A stretch of 64,000 nucleotides of DNA from NCBI RefSeq assembly GCF_035994185.1, contig NZ_CP108538.1, forward strand, positions 6,571,001 through 6,635,000. Direction: 5' to 3'. How positions within the stretch are numbered: position 1 is the first letter of the stretch; every line of letters begins with the position of its first letter. The DNA is from Streptomyces sp. NBC_01217. Lineage in GTDB: Bacteria; Actinomycetota; Actinomycetes; Streptomycetales; Streptomycetaceae. This document shows positions 16,781 through 27,000 of this stretch, in pieces. The notes under the pieces are model-generated. The model searched no databases, was not told where the DNA came from, and saw only the letters and a program-made list of their open reading frames with translations. The position numbers and the translations under genes are program-made.

Positions 16781-17278
16781 ATGAGCACCACCCAGAGCGA
16801 GAGGCTGCGCGGACTGCTCGAACCGCTCGTCAGCGCCGAGCAGCTGGATCTCGAAGAGATCGAGGTGTCCCGGGCAGGCCGCCGCCGGGTGCTGCGGATC
16901 ATCGTGGACTCCGAAGAGGGCGTGGAGCTGGACACCTGCGCCGAGCTGAGCCGCGCGATCTCCGAGAAGCTCGACGAGACCGACGCGATGGGTGAGGGCG
17001 AGTACGTCCTCGAAGTCAGTTCCCCCGGTGCCGACCGTCCGCTGACGGAGCACCGCCACTACGTACGTGCCACGGGCCGCCTGGCCAAGCTGCACCTGCG
17101 CGAGGGCGGCGAGCTGGTGGCCCGCATCCTCGCCGTGGACGAAGAAGGCCTCGACCTCGAAGTGCCGGGCGTCAAGGGCCGCAAGCCCACGTCCCGCCGG
17201 GTCGCCTTCGACGAGATCGCCAAGGCGCGCGTGGAGATCGAATTCAGCCGCAAGGACAAGAAGGAAGAGGAGGCGTAG
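16781..17278 (+). CDS. rimP: Ribosome maturation factor RimP
   Basis: Needed for 30S subunit maturation. 165 residues, the normal length. The N-terminal alpha/beta domain contains [20 protein letters not shown] and [19 protein letters not shown]. The central signature is [20 protein letters not shown]. The C-terminal SH3-like barrel ends in a Lys/Glu tail. The ATG follows GAGGAG. nusA starts 2 bp after the stop, so the two are coupled as in most bacteria. Confidence 0.97.
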   Translation: MSTTQSERLRGLLEPLVSAEQLDLEEIEVSRAGRRRVLRIIVDSEEGVELDTCAELSRAISEKLDETDAMGEGEYVLEVSSPGADRPLTEHRHYVRATGRLAKLHLREGGELVARILAVDEEGLDLEVPGVKGRKPTSRRVAFDEIAKARVEIEFSRKDKKEEEA

Positions 17279-17280
17279 CC

Positions 17281-18321
17281 GTGGACATCGATGTGAAGCT
17301 CTTGAAGGGCTTGGCACAGGACAAGGAGATCCCCTTCGACGTGCTCGTCGAGGCGATCGAGTCGGCCCTCCTCATCGCCTACCACCGTACGGACGGCAGT
17401 CACCGCCGCGCGCGCGTCGAGCTCGACGAGCGCGGCCACGTGACGGTGTGGGCGAAGGAGGACCCGGCCGACCTCGAACCGGGCCAGGAGCCCAAGGAGT
17501 TCGACGACACCCCGTCCGGCTTCGGCCGGATCGCCGCGAGCACCGCCAAGCAGGTCATCCTGCAGAGGCTGCGCGATGCCGAGGACGACAGGACGTTCGG
17601 CGAGTACGCGGGCCACGAGGGCGATGTCGTCACCGGCGTCGTCCAGCAGGGCAAGGACCCGAAGAACGTCCTGGTCGACATCGGCAAGCTGGAAGCCATC
17701 CTGCCGGTGCAGGAGCAGGTCCCGGGCGAGGAGTACACCCACGGCCTGCGTCTGCGTACGTACGTCGTACGGGTCGCCAAGGGCGTGCGCGGTCCGTCCG
17801 TGACGCTGTCGCGGACCCACCCCAACCTGGTGAAGAAGCTCTTCGCGCTGGAGGTCCCGGAGATCGCGGACGGTTCCGTCGAGATCTGCGCGATCGCCCG
17901 CGAGGCCGGTCACCGCACCAAGATCGCGGTCCGTTCGACCCGCTCCGGGCTGAACGCCAAGGGTGCCTGCATCGGCCCGATGGGCGGCCGGGTGCGCAAT
18001 GTCATGGCCGAGCTGCACGGCGAGAAGATCGACATCGTGGACTGGTCGGACGACCCGGCCGAGATGGTCGCCAACGCCCTGTCGCCCGCACGGGTGAGCC
18101 AGGTCGAGGTGGTGGACCTCGGCGCACGGTCCGCCCGGGTCACCGTGCCGGACTACCAGCTGTCGCTCGCGATCGGCAAGGAGGGGCAGAATGCCCGCCT
18201 CGCCGCCCGTCTCACCGGCTGGCGCATCGACATCCGTCCGGACACCGAGACCGACGCCGAGCGCGACGTCGCCGACCGGGAGCGGGCCGAGCGGGCCCGC
18301 GAGCGTTCGGAGCGCGGCTGA
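17281..18321 (+). CDS. nusA: Transcription termination/antitermination factor NusA
   Basis: Binds RNA polymerase and nascent RNA to control pausing, termination and rRNA antitermination. 346 residues, the short actinobacterial form without the C-terminal acidic repeats of E. coli. Domains in order: N-terminal RNAP-binding (1-110), S1 (about 112-185, [11 protein letters not shown]), then two KH domains ([20 protein letters not shown] and [20 protein letters not shown]). GTG start 2 bp after the rimP stop. An 11-bp hairpin follows. Confidence 0.97.
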   Translation: MDIDVKLLKGLAQDKEIPFDVLVEAIESALLIAYHRTDGSHRRARVELDERGHVTVWAKEDPADLEPGQEPKEFDDTPSGFGRIAASTAKQVILQRLRDAEDDRTFGEYAGHEGDVVTGVVQQGKDPKNVLVDIGKLEAILPVQEQVPGEEYTHGLRLRTYVVRVAKGVRGPSVTLSRTHPNLVKKLFALEVPEIADGSVEICAIAREAGHRTKIAVRSTRSGLNAKGACIGPMGGRVRNVMAELHGEKIDIVDWSDDPAEMVANALSPARVSQVEVVDLGARSARVTVPDYQLSLAIGKEGQNARLAARLTGWRIDIRPDTETDAERDVADRERAERARERSERG

Positions 18322-18325
18322 CCTT

Positions 18326-18356
18326 CCTGCGGCCGCGGGAATACAGCGGCCGCAGG
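18326..18356. terminator. Hairpin after nusA
   Basis: CCTGCGGCCGC (18326-18336) pairs perfectly with GCGGCCGCAGG (18346-18356) over a 9-nt loop. The loop GGGAATACA is repeated directly after the stem (18355-18363). ylxR downstream may therefore have its own promoter or depend on readthrough. Confidence 0.6.
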
Positions 18357-18452
18357 GAATACATCCGGGCGGCATGCCGCTGAGATCGCGACAACATCCG
18401 TTCGATTTTTGCCCCAAAGGGGTGAGGTCGGTGCGGGGAGGTAGACTTAAAC

Positions 18453-18731
18453 GTGTCTGGCCGGACGCACGCCCGCGCTTGCCCTGAGCGAACCTGTGTG
18501 GGATGCCGGGAGCGGGCGGCCAAGAGCGAGCTGCTGCGCATCGTCGCGGACGAGGACGCATGCGTCCCTGATCCTCGCGGTACGCTGCCCGGCCGGGGTG
18601 CATATGTACACCCCGGCCCTGCCTGTCTGGACCTGGCGGTTCGCCGCCGGGCATTCCCCCGGGCCTTCAAGGCCAAGGGGCCGTTCGACCCCGCCGCTGT
18701 GCAGCGGTTCGTCGAGCGGGTGACACCGTAA
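18453..18731 (+). CDS. ylxR: YlxR family RNA-binding protein (DUF448)
   Basis: 92 residues. Members of this nusA-infB cluster family are small basic nucleic-acid-binding proteins. The signature is PERTCVGCRERAAKSELLRI, followed by GRGAYVHPGPACLDLAVRRRAF with the conserved GRGA(Y/W)(V/L)H. The start is GTG at 18453, with GGGGAGG upstream at a long spacing of about 11 nt. TAGACT (18442-18447) could be a -10, giving an almost leaderless transcript. Confidence 0.9.
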   Translation: MSGRTHARACPERTCVGCRERAAKSELLRIVADEDACVPDPRGTLPGRGAYVHPGPACLDLAVRRRAFPRAFKAKGPFDPAAVQRFVERVTP

Positions 18732-18795
18732 TAAATGAACGGCACGGGACCCCGTGCGGTCAGGTACCTCGCGAGTTGGAAGTAGGTCGAGATTG

Positions 18796-18840
18796 CGATG
18801 AGCACTCGATGAGTACGCGATGAGTACGCCCATGAAGTAG
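18796..18840 (+). other. infB leader: three chained mini-ORFs in an 11-bp tandem repeat
   Basis: The unit CGATGAGYAC occurs at 18796, 18807 and 18818 (period 11). Because 11 is not a multiple of 3, each copy shifts frame and makes an ATGA start/stop overlap. The result is three back-to-back reading frames: 18798-18812 (MSTR, TGA), 18809-18823 (MSTR, TGA) and 18820-18840 (MSTPMK, TAG). The last ends 38 nt before the infB GTG. No strong ribosome-binding site precedes the first ATG, so translation is an inference. The layout would suit an initiation-sensing leader for IF2. Confidence 0.5.
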
Positions 18841-18878
18841 CGACGGTCCGGCGGTAACCCGGACCTAAAAGGAGCGAA

Positions 18879-21800
18879 GTGGCTAAGGTCCGGGTATACG
18901 AACTCGCCAAGGAGTTCGGCGTCGAGAGCAAGGTCGTCATGGCCAAGCTCCAAGAACTCGGTGAATTCGTCCGTTCGGCGTCCTCGACGATCGAGGCGCC
19001 GGTTGTACGCAAGTTGACTGACGCACTGCAGGGGCCCGGCGGCAACGCCGGCAAGTCCGCTGCCAAGCCTGGTGCGCCCCGCAAGGCGGCGCCCGTAAAG
19101 CCCGCAGCGCCCTCCCCGGCCGCTGCGGCACGTCCTGCTGCCCCGAAGCCCGGCGCCCCGGCCCCCAAGCCGGCCGCCGCCGCCCCGGTGAGCAGCACCC
19201 CCGCAGCGCCTTCCGCGCCGTCCGCAGGCCCGCGTCCGGGCCCGAAGCCCGCGCCCAAGCCCGCTCCGGTGACTCCGGTTCCCGCTGCCGAGTTCTCGGC
19301 TCCGGCTCCGGCCCAGCCGGCTGCCCCGCAGCAGCCGCAGGCCCCGCGTCCCGCGGGTGCCACCCCCGGTCCGCGTCCTGCCGGTGCCCGTCCGGCCCCG
19401 GCCGGCGGCCGTGGTGGCGAGCGCGACGGTGGCCGTGGTGGCGAGCGTGGCGGCGACCGCCCCGCACGTCCCGCAGGCCAGGGCGCCCCGCGCCCCGGCG
19501 GCCGTCCGGCCGGTCCCCGTCCGGGCAACAACCCCTTCACCTCCGGTGGCTCGACGGGCATGGCCCGTCCGCAGACACCCCGTCCCGGCGGCGCCCCGCG
19601 CCCCGGTGGCGGTCAGGAGCGTCCCGGCGCCCCGCGCCCGCAGGGCGGTCCCGGTGGCGCCCCGCGTCCGCAGGGACAGGGCGGTGCCCGTCCCACTCCG
19701 GGCGGCATGCCCCGTCCGCAGGCTCCGCGTCCGGGCGGTGCGCCCGGTGGTAACCGTCCGAACCCCGGCATGATGCCGCAGCGTCCCGCTGCGGCACCGC
19801 GTCCCGGTGGTGGCCCCGGCGGTGGCCGTGGTCCCGGTGGCGGCGCAGGCCGTCCCGGTGGCGGTGCAGGCCGTCCCGGTGGCGGCGGCTTCGCCGGTCG
19901 TCCGGCCGGTCCCGGTGGCGGTGGCGGCGGTTTCGCCGGTCGTCCCGGTGGCGGCGGTGGCGGTGGCGGCGCAGGCCGTCCCGGCGGTGGTGGCGGCGGC
20001 TTCGGCGGTCGTCCCGGCTTCGGTGGACGTCCCGGCGGCCCCGGTGGCCGTGGTGGCACACAGGGTGCGTTCGGCCGTCCCGGCGGTCCCGCGCGTCGTG
20101 GCCGCAAGTCGAAGCGGCAGAGGCGCCAGGAGTACGAGGCCATGCAGGCCCCGTCGGTCGGCGGCGTCATGCTGCCTCGCGGCAACGGACAGTCCGTCCG
20201 TCTGTCGCGCGGTGCCTCCCTCACCGACTTCGCGGAGAAGATCAACGCCAACCCGGCGTCGCTCGTCGCCGTGATGATGAACCTCGGCGAGATGGTCACG
20301 GCCACGCAGTCGGTCTCCGACGAGACGCTGAGGCTGCTCGCGGACGAGATGAACTACGTCCTGGAGATCGTCAGCCCGGAGGAGGAGGACCGCGAGCTGC
20401 TCGAGTCCTTCGACATCGAGTTCGGTGAGGACGAGGGCGGCGAAGAGGCTCTGGTCTCCCGTCCGCCGGTCGTGACCGTCATGGGTCACGTCGACCACGG
20501 TAAGACCCGACTGCTGGACGCGATCCGCAAGACGAACGTCGTTGCGGGCGAGGCCGGCGGCATCACGCAGCACATCGGTGCGTACCAGGTCTCCTCCGAG
20601 GTCAACGGCGAGGACCGCCGGATCACCTTCATCGACACCCCGGGTCACGAGGCGTTCACCGCCATGCGTGCCCGTGGTGCGAAGTCCACCGACATCGCGA
20701 TCCTCGTGGTGGCGGCGAACGACGGTGTGATGCCCCAGACGATCGAGGCGCTGAACCACGCCAAGGCGGCCGACGTGCCGATCGTGGTCGCGGTCAACAA
20801 GATCGACGTCGAGGGTGCCGACCCGACCAAGGTGCGCGGTCAGCTCACCGAGTTCGGTCTGGTGGCCGAGGAGTACGGCGGCGACACGATGTTCGTCGAC
20901 ATCTCCGCCAAGCAGGGCCTCAACATCGAGGCTCTTCTGGAGGCCGTCGTCCTCACCGCCGACGCCTCGCTCGACCTGCGGGCCAACCCGGAGCAGGACG
21001 CGCAGGGTATTGCGATCGAGTCCCACCTCGACCGCGGCCGCGGTGCCGTTGCGACCGTCCTGGTCCAGCGAGGCACCCTGCGGGTCGGCGACACGATGGT
21101 GGTCGGCGACGCGTACGGCCGAGTCCGCGCGATGCTCGACGACAAGGGCGAGAACGTCGAGGAAGCGGGTCCGTCGACCCCCGTCCTCGTCCTCGGTCTC
21201 ACCAATGTCCCGGGCGCCGGCGACAACTTCCTGGTGGTCGACGAGGACCGTACGGCCCGTCAGATCGCCGAGAAGCGTGCCGCTCGTGAGCGCAACGCCA
21301 ACTTCGCCCGCAAGGGTGTCCGGTTCTCCCTGGAGAACCTGGACGAGGCGCTCAAGGCCGGTCTGGTCCAGGAACTCAACCTCATCATCAAGGGCGACGC
21401 GTCCGGTTCGGTGGAGGCCCTCGAGTCCTCGCTGCTCCAGCTCGACGTCGGCGACGAGGTCGACATCCGGGTCCTGCACCGCGGTGTGGGTGCGGTCACC
21501 GAGTCGGACATCGACCTGGCGACCGGCTCCGACGCCATCGTGATCGGCTTCAATGTGCGCGCCGCAGGGCGTGCGCAGCAGATGGCCGAGCGCGAAGGCG
21601 TGGACGTCCGGTACTACTCGGTCATCTACCAGGCGATCGAAGAGATCGAAGCGGCCCTCAAGGGCATGCTCAAGCCGGAGTACGAAGAGGTCGAGCTCGG
21701 TACGGCGGAGATCCGCGAGATCTTCCGCTCGTCCAAGCTGGGCAACATCGCCGGTGTGCTGGTCCGGTCCGGCGAGGTCAAGCGCAACACCAAGGCGCGC

Positions 21801-21983
21801 CTGCTGCGCGATGGCAAGGTCATCGCGGAGAACCTCAACATCTCCGGTCTGCGCCGCTTCAAGGACGACGTCACCGAGATCCGCGAAGGCTTCGAGGGCG
21901 GTATCAACCTCGGAAACTTCAACGACATCAAGATCGACGACGTCATCGCGACGTACGAGATGCGCGAGAAGCCGCGAGGCTGA
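18879..21983 (+). CDS. infB: Translation initiation factor IF-2
   Basis: GTPase that places initiator tRNA on the 30S subunit and promotes subunit joining. 1034 residues, long because of the N-terminal extension. Residues 1-50 are the IF2_N domain ([20 protein letters not shown]). Residues about 60-410 are a disordered Pro/Ala then Gly/Arg/Pro tract rich in RPGG and GGG. A second IF2_N-like part leads into the G domain near residue 530: [18 protein letters not shown] and SAK. Domains II-IV follow to the end. The start is GTG with AGGAG 4 nt upstream. The leader carries chained mini-ORFs; two hairpins follow. Confidence 0.98.
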   Translation: MAKVRVYELAKEFGVESKVVMAKLQELGEFVRSASSTIEAPVVRKLTDALQGPGGNAGKSAAKPGAPRKAAPVKPAAPSPAAAARPAAPKPGAPAPKPAAAAPVSSTPAAPSAPSAGPRPGPKPAPKPAPVTPVPAAEFSAPAPAQPAAPQQPQAPRPAGATPGPRPAGARPAPAGGRGGERDGGRGGERGGDRPARPAGQGAPRPGGRPAGPRPGNNPFTSGGSTGMARPQTPRPGGAPRPGGGQERPGAPRPQGGPGGAPRPQGQGGARPTPGGMPRPQAPRPGGAPGGNRPNPGMMPQRPAAAPRPGGGPGGGRGPGGGAGRPGGGAGRPGGGGFAGRPAGPGGGGGGFAGRPGGGGGGGGAGRPGGGGGGFGGRPGFGGRPGGPGGRGGTQGAFGRPGGPARRGRKSKRQRRQEYEAMQAPSVGGVMLPRGNGQSVRLSRGASLTDFAEKINANPASLVAVMMNLGEMVTATQSVSDETLRLLADEMNYVLEIVSPEEEDRELLESFDIEFGEDEGGEEALVSRPPVVTVMGHVDHGKTRLLDAIRKTNVVAGEAGGITQHIGAYQVSSEVNGEDRRITFIDTPGHEAFTAMRARGAKSTDIAILVVAANDGVMPQTIEALNHAKAADVPIVVAVNKIDVEGADPTKVRGQLTEFGLVAEEYGGDTMFVDISAKQGLNIEALLEAVVLTADASLDLRANPEQDAQGIAIESHLDRGRGAVATVLVQRGTLRVGDTMVVGDAYGRVRAMLDDKGENVEEAGPSTPVLVLGLTNVPGAGDNFLVVDEDRTARQIAEKRAARERNANFARKGVRFSLENLDEALKAGLVQELNLIIKGDASGSVEALESSLLQLDVGDEVDIRVLHRGVGAVTESDIDLATGSDAIVIGFNVRAAGRAQQMAEREGVDVRYYSVIYQAIEEIEAALKGMLKPEYEEVELGTAEIREIFRSSKLGNIAGVLVRSGEVKRNTKARLLRDGKVIAENLNISGLRRFKDDVTEIREGFEGGINLGNFNDIKIDDVIATYEMREKPRG

Positions 21984-21995
21984 CCCGCAGGGATT

Positions 21996-22069
21996 TCCGG
22001 GGGGACACCCCCGGACCCCCTTCAACAGTCGGGGCCGGTCGACGGGACGTATTTCCGTCGATCGGCCCC
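21996..22069. terminator. Two hairpins after infB
   Basis: TCCGGGGG (21996-22003) pairs with CCCCCGGA (22008-22015) over GACA. GGGGCCGGTCGACGG (22031-22045) pairs with CCGTCGATCGGCCCC (22055-22069), with one G-T pair and a 9-nt loop. They separate infB from the DUF503 gene. Confidence 0.65.
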
Positions 22070-22144
22070 GGCCGTTCCGTGTACGGTTCTTGTGTCCCTG
22101 CCAAGCATTGGCAGGGCGCGAACCCGAACCGGCGGGACATCCGG

Positions 22145-22158
22145 ACATACATGTATGT
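22145..22158. promoter_or_regulatory. 14-bp perfect palindrome centred on the DUF503 start codon
   Basis: ACATACATGTATGT is its own reverse complement, and the ATG start (22151) sits at its centre. It is flanked by GGACA and, further on, TGTCC. It is AT-rich against very GC-rich surroundings. It could bind a dimeric regulator or fold in the mRNA and hide the start; neither is shown. Confidence 0.4.
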
Positions 22159-22447
22159 GGGGACACTGTCCTTCGATCTGCTTCTCGGCGACGTACGGTC
22201 GTTGAAGGAGAAGCGCTCCGTCGTCCGCCCGATCGTCGCCGAGCTCCAGCGCAAATACGCGGTGAGCGCGGCGGAGGTGGGCGGTCAGGATCTCCATCGC
22301 AGGGCCGAGATCGGCCTCGCCGTGGTGTCCGGGGACACCGGACACCTCACAGATGTTCTGGACCGGTGCGAGCGGTTGATCGCCGGCCGGCCGGAGGTGG
22401 AGCTGCTGTCCGTACGACGGCGGCTGCACAGCGACGAAGACGATTGA
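22151..22447 (+). CDS. DUF503 family protein
   Basis: 98 residues, a small ferredoxin-like fold family usually found between infB and rbfA in Gram-positive bacteria. Signature VGTLSFDLLLGDVRSLKEKRSVVRP (split here as VGTLSFDLLLGD and SLKEKRSVVRP), then the helix LQRKYAVSAAEVG and the C-terminal strands LAVVSGD and VELLSVRRRL. The ATG at 22151 starts the first strand exactly; further upstream codons are non-coding in character. Function unknown. rbfA begins 25 bp later. Confidence 0.85.
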   Translation: MYVGTLSFDLLLGDVRSLKEKRSVVRPIVAELQRKYAVSAAEVGGQDLHRRAEIGLAVVSGDTGHLTDVLDRCERLIAGRPEVELLSVRRRLHSDEDD

Positions 22448-22472
22448 GCAAGGCTGAGAAGGAGACGGACCA

Positions 22473-22925
22473 GTGGCCGACAACGCGCGGGCGAAGAAGC
22501 TGGCGGACCTCATCCAGGAGGTGGTCGCCGAGAAACTGCAGCGCGGTATCAAGGACCCGCGTCTGGGTACGCACGTGACGATCACGGACACCCGGGTCAC
22601 CGGTGACCTGCGGGAGGCCACGGTCTTCTACACGGTCTACGGGGACGACGAGGACCGGGCGAGCGCAGCCGCCGGCCTGGAGAGCGCCAAGGGCATCCTG
22701 CGCTCGGCGGTCGGAGCGGCGGCGGGGACGAAGTTCACCCCCACGCTGGCCTTCGTGGCCGACGCCCTCCCGGAGAACGCGAAGGCGATCGAGGACCTCC
22801 TCGACCGGGCCCGGGCCTCGGACGCACGGGTGCGCGAGGCGTCCTCGGGCGCCACGTACGCCGGTGGCGCGGACCCGTACCGCAAGGCGGACGACGAGAA
22901 CGACGAGGACACCGCCTCCGAATGA
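22473..22925 (+). CDS. rbfA: Ribosome-binding factor A
   Basis: 30S maturation factor needed for 16S rRNA 5' end processing and cold adaptation. 150 residues. KH-fold family features: [40 protein letters not shown], then [20 protein letters not shown]. The acidic tail (about 30 residues) is common in actinobacteria. GTG start with AAGGAGA upstream. The stop overlaps the truB ATG by 4 bp. Confidence 0.96.
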   Translation: MADNARAKKLADLIQEVVAEKLQRGIKDPRLGTHVTITDTRVTGDLREATVFYTVYGDDEDRASAAAGLESAKGILRSAVGAAAGTKFTPTLAFVADALPENAKAIEDLLDRARASDARVREASSGATYAGGADPYRKADDENDEDTASE

Positions 22926-23821
22926 CATCGCAGAACAGGACGCCGGACGGTTTGGTCATTGTCGACAAGCCGTCCGGCTTCACTTCGCATGACGTCGTCG
23001 CCAAGATGCGCGGCATCGCCCGGACCCGTCGTGTCGGCCATGCCGGCACGCTGGACCCGATGGCGACCGGCGTTCTCGTGCTCGGTGTCGAGAAGGCCAC
23101 CAAGCTGCTGGGCCATCTCGCACTGACCGAGAAGGAGTACCTCGGCACGATCCGGCTCGGCCAGAACACCATCACGGACGACGCGGAGGGCGAGATCACC
23201 TCGTCCACCGATGCCTCCGGTGTGACCCGTGAGGGCATCGACGCCGGGGTCGCGGCCCTGACCGGACCGATCATGCAGGTGCCTTCCAAGGTCAGCGCCA
23301 TCAAGATCGACGGCAAGCGGTCCTACGCACGGGTGCGCGGCGGCGAGGAGTTCGAGATCCCGGCCCGGCCGGTGACGATCTCGTCCTTCACCGTCTACGA
23401 CGTCCGCGAGGCGGTCGCCGAGGACGGGACGCCGGTCGTCGACCTGGTCGTCTCCGTCGTCTGCTCCTCGGGTACGTACATCCGCGCGATCGCCCGCGAC
23501 CTCGGCGCCGGGCTCGGCGTCGGCGGGCATCTGACCGCGCTGCGGCGCACCAGGGTCGGGCCGTACGGCCTCGATGCGGCGCGGACGCTCGACCAGCACC
23601 AGGAGGAGCTGATCGTGATGCCGGTGGCGGAGGCCGCCGCCTCGGCGTTCCCCCGCTGGGACGTGGACGAGAAGCGCGCCAAGCTGCTGCTGAACGGCGT
23701 GCGGCTCGACATGCCGGCCTTCCCGCCGGGACCGGTCGGGGTCTTCGGGCCCGACGGGCGGTTCCTGGTCCTCGTCGAGGAGCAGAAGGGCAAGGCCAAG
23801 AGCCTCGCCGTCTTCGCCTGA
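22922..23821 (+). CDS. truB: tRNA pseudouridine(55) synthase
   Basis: Makes pseudouridine 55 in the T-loop of tRNAs. 299 residues. The catalytic motif is [18 protein letters not shown], with the conserved Asp. [11 protein letters not shown] and the strand [13 protein letters not shown] follow, with a C-terminal PUA-like domain. Coupled to rbfA through an ATGA overlap. A 12-bp perfect hairpin follows. Confidence 0.97.
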   Translation: MTSQNRTPDGLVIVDKPSGFTSHDVVAKMRGIARTRRVGHAGTLDPMATGVLVLGVEKATKLLGHLALTEKEYLGTIRLGQNTITDDAEGEITSSTDASGVTREGIDAGVAALTGPIMQVPSKVSAIKIDGKRSYARVRGGEEFEIPARPVTISSFTVYDVREAVAEDGTPVVDLVVSVVCSSGTYIRAIARDLGAGLGVGGHLTALRRTRVGPYGLDAARTLDQHQEELIVMPVAEAAASAFPRWDVDEKRAKLLLNGVRLDMPAFPPGPVGVFGPDGRFLVLVEEQKGKAKSLAVFA

Positions 23822-23849
23822 CCGGCGATCCGGTGCCCTCGGACCCCGT

Positions 23850-23883
23850 CGTGGAGCGGGCTGCCCCCTGCGCCCGCTCCACG
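23850..23883. terminator. Terminator after truB
   Basis: CGTGGAGCGGGC (23850-23861) pairs perfectly with GCCCGCTCCACG (23872-23883) over a 10-nt loop. Confidence 0.65.
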
Positions 23884-24018
23884 CCCCGTGAGTTTCTGTC
23901 CATCGGACACCATGAATTCACCCCAACGAGCAGGCGCTCGGAGTGAACCGGGGGTGCATTCGGGGGCGCTTTTAATCCGAGTGGTACACGCCGATCATCG
24001 CCGACCTAACGTCGGACC

Positions 24019-27000
24019 ATGGGCAGCGGGGTGGGAAGCGGGGACCGGGCGGCGCTGGTACGTATCTGCGATCCGGCCGGCCGGCCGCGGGGGACCGGAT
24101 TCGTCGCCGACGACCGGGGCACGGTGGTGACCAGCCATGAAGCGGTCGACGGGCTCGCCCGGCTCATCCTGCACGGAACGGACGGCCGCAGTTGCCCCGT
24201 CGTGGCCGCCGATGTCACCGCCCTGCCCGGACTGGACCTCGCCCTGCTTCGCACGGGAGGCCTGTGCGCGCTCGGTGTGGAGCCGACGCCGATCTCCCTG
24301 CGCGGCCGGATCGACGCCGGTACATATGTGACGATCGCCGCCCACGGCTGGCGCGAGGCACGGGTGCTCGGCGTCGTCCCGGTGACGTACACCGCGAACG
24401 GCCGCTCCCACCGGATCGGCGCGGCGCTGGAGCTGGCGCTCGGCACGGACGGCAGGGACGCGCTGAGGCTCGGCGGCGCGGTCGTGGGCGGGCCCGTACT
24501 CGATCCGGTGAGCGGCGCGGTCATCGCCGTACTGGGCGCCGCGCTGAGTGCCGGGCATCCGGCGGCGGCGCTCGCGGTGCCGCTCGGGGGCGCCTGTGCC
24601 GACGGCCCGCTGGAGGCGCTGCTGCGGCGCAACGCGACGAGCGTTCCCGGGTACGGACGCGACCTGAATCTCGCCGGCGCGCTGCATCTGACCGCGACGT
24701 CGCTCGGCTCGGCGGACGGGCCGACGGCCTGTCCCGATCCGGTCGAACGCCCGGACGTCATCGCGGAGTTCACCACCTTCTCGCTCCCCGGCAGCCCCTC
24801 GTCCGCGCCGCACGGTCCCGCTGTGGTCCTCGGCGTCGTCGGAGCGCCGGGCACCGGCCGTACCACCGAACTGGCGGCGCTCGCCGCGCGCCGTGCCCGC
24901 GGTTCCGTGCCAGCGCCCACCCTCTGGCTGCGCGGGGCGGATCTGCTGGCCGACGACACCTCGGTCGCCGACGCGATCGCCCGTACGCTCCGGCGGTCCT
25001 GCCGGATCGTGACCGCCGCCGGTGCGAGGGGCGACATGGCGACCGCCACCCCCGAGCGGGTGGCCCGGCTGGCCGGGGAGTCCGGGAGCCCGCTGCTCGT
25101 CCTGCTGGACGGACCCGAGGAGATGCCTCCTTCACTGGCCCACGGGCTGGCCCGGTGGACCGCGGGCACCGTCGAGTGGCTGCGGAGCAACGGCGCGCGG
25201 CTCGTGGTGGCCTGCACGCCCGAGCACTGGGAGACGGCCGGTGCGCTCTGTCCGCCCGGTGCGCTGCACCGCCCCGCCAGGCCGGCCGGGCGGCTGCCGT
25301 CCGCGGTCCGTATCGGCGACCTCACCGCGAGCCAGGCCGAGGAGGTCCGGGAGCGTTACGCCATCCCGCCCGGGGCGCTCGCCCCCGGCCACGACCGGCA
25401 CCCGCTCACCCTGCGCCTTCTCGCCGAGGTGCGCGAGGCCCTGCCGGGGGACGTCGCCGGGCAGCCGGACGAGGAGGACGTCTTCGGCGCCCACCTGGAC
25501 CTGATGTGCCTGCGCATCGCGGTCCGTATCGCGGCCGTGTCCGGCCCCGCGCCCGGCGGCACCGCGGTCCGCCGGCTGGCCGCGCGGGTGGCGGGGCAGG
25601 TCCACGAGGCGGCGCGGCGCTGTCTGGGCCCCGGACAGGGGGAGCTGGACCGCGCGGCGTTCGAGGAGGTCTTCCCCTGGCGCACGGGCTGGGCGTCGGC
25701 GGTCCTCACGGAGGGGCTGCTCGTCCCGGCCGGCGCGGGCTACCGCTTCGCGCACGAGGAGCTGGGGGACCGGGTGCAGGGCGCCCATCTGGACCTGGAC
25801 GCGGCGCTGTACGCACTGGTCCACCGGTGGCACTCGGAGGAGGCGCCGGTGGCGGCGGAGCCCCGCGTTCCGCAGCCGAGGAGTCCGCGTGGCGGGCGCA
25901 GCCCGGTGCCCGCGGCGCAGACCGGTGCGCCGCAGCTGCCGCGCACCCTGCCCGTACCGCGCCATCGGATCGGCCCGGTGATCCAGTCCCTCCTGCTCCT
26001 GGCCCGCCGCCAGGGCCCCACCACCCTGGCCCACCACCTGGCCGACCTCATCGACGCCCTGGACCGACTGCCACCGGGGGCGGGGGCGGAGCCGGCGGAG
26101 GCGGACACGGAGAGCGGCTCATCGCGTCATGACGCCCGCTGGTGGGCGGTTCACCTGCTCTCGGAGACGCTGCTCCGGGTGCCCGATGCCCGTCCGTACC
26201 TCGGGGTCCTGCGGCGGCTCGCCGGACGCATCGTCCGGCAGGCGGGCGGGCACGGGGTGTACGGCGAGTTCGGGCCGTGGTTCTGGCGGCGGCTGAGGCT
26301 GCCGGACGTGGACCGGATGGATCTGTTCCGGCGTCTCGTCCCCGCCGACCGCCCGCGCCGGGGCGATGGGCGCGTCTGTGCTCCGTACCCCGAGGGCGAC
26401 GGCGACGAGCGGTTCCTCGATGCCGTCGCGCGGCGGCTCGCCGCCCAGCCCGGGACCATGCAGCCGCTGCTCTGCGACTGGTTCACCGACGAGCGCCCGC
26501 TGCCCGCCGAGGAAGGCGTCGCGATGCGTCCGACCGTGGCCGACGCCGCTCAGGCGCTGCTCTACGCCCGTCGCGATCTGGCCGTCGACGATCTGACCGA
26601 CGCCCTCGTCTCGACCGCCCACCCCCGGGCCGGGGAACTGCTCGCCGCGCTGGCCGAGGACGAGCCCTCCGCGCTGTGCCGGGCCGTCGACCGCTGGGCC
26701 CGCGACGAGGACCGGCGCGCCCGCCGGACCGCCGCAGCCTCGTACGCGCTGGTCACCGCCGCACACACCACCCTCGATGCCGACCACGAGCTGCTGCGCG
26801 GGGCCGCGCTCGCCCTGCTGGCCCGCCCTTTTGACACCGCCCTGCACGGGCCTGCGCTCACCCTCCTCGTACAGGATCCGCAGACCAGGGACCGCTACCT
26901 CCCACAGGCGCTGCGGGCCTTCGTCGCGGGCGAGCCGCGGCTGTCCGCCGAGGCCCTCGCGGTCGCGCTGTCCTCCCATGCGGAGCCGGTGCTCGCCGCG

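Noticed and set aside
19790..20060. Short direct repeats in infB that could suggest a CRISPR-like array
   Set aside because: The repeats are in-frame Gly/Arg/Pro codons inside the IF2 coding sequence, with no constant repeat length or unique spacers. No CRISPR array or cas gene was seen in the window.
22079..22150. Earlier start for the DUF503 gene
   Set aside because: The added residues resemble nothing, and the family begins with the strand encoded from 22151.
18447..22166. 1239-codon minus-strand open frame opposite infB
   Set aside because: Its Thr/Gly/Ala/Arg repeats are the antisense of the IF2 low-complexity tract; it has no ribosome-binding site or domains.
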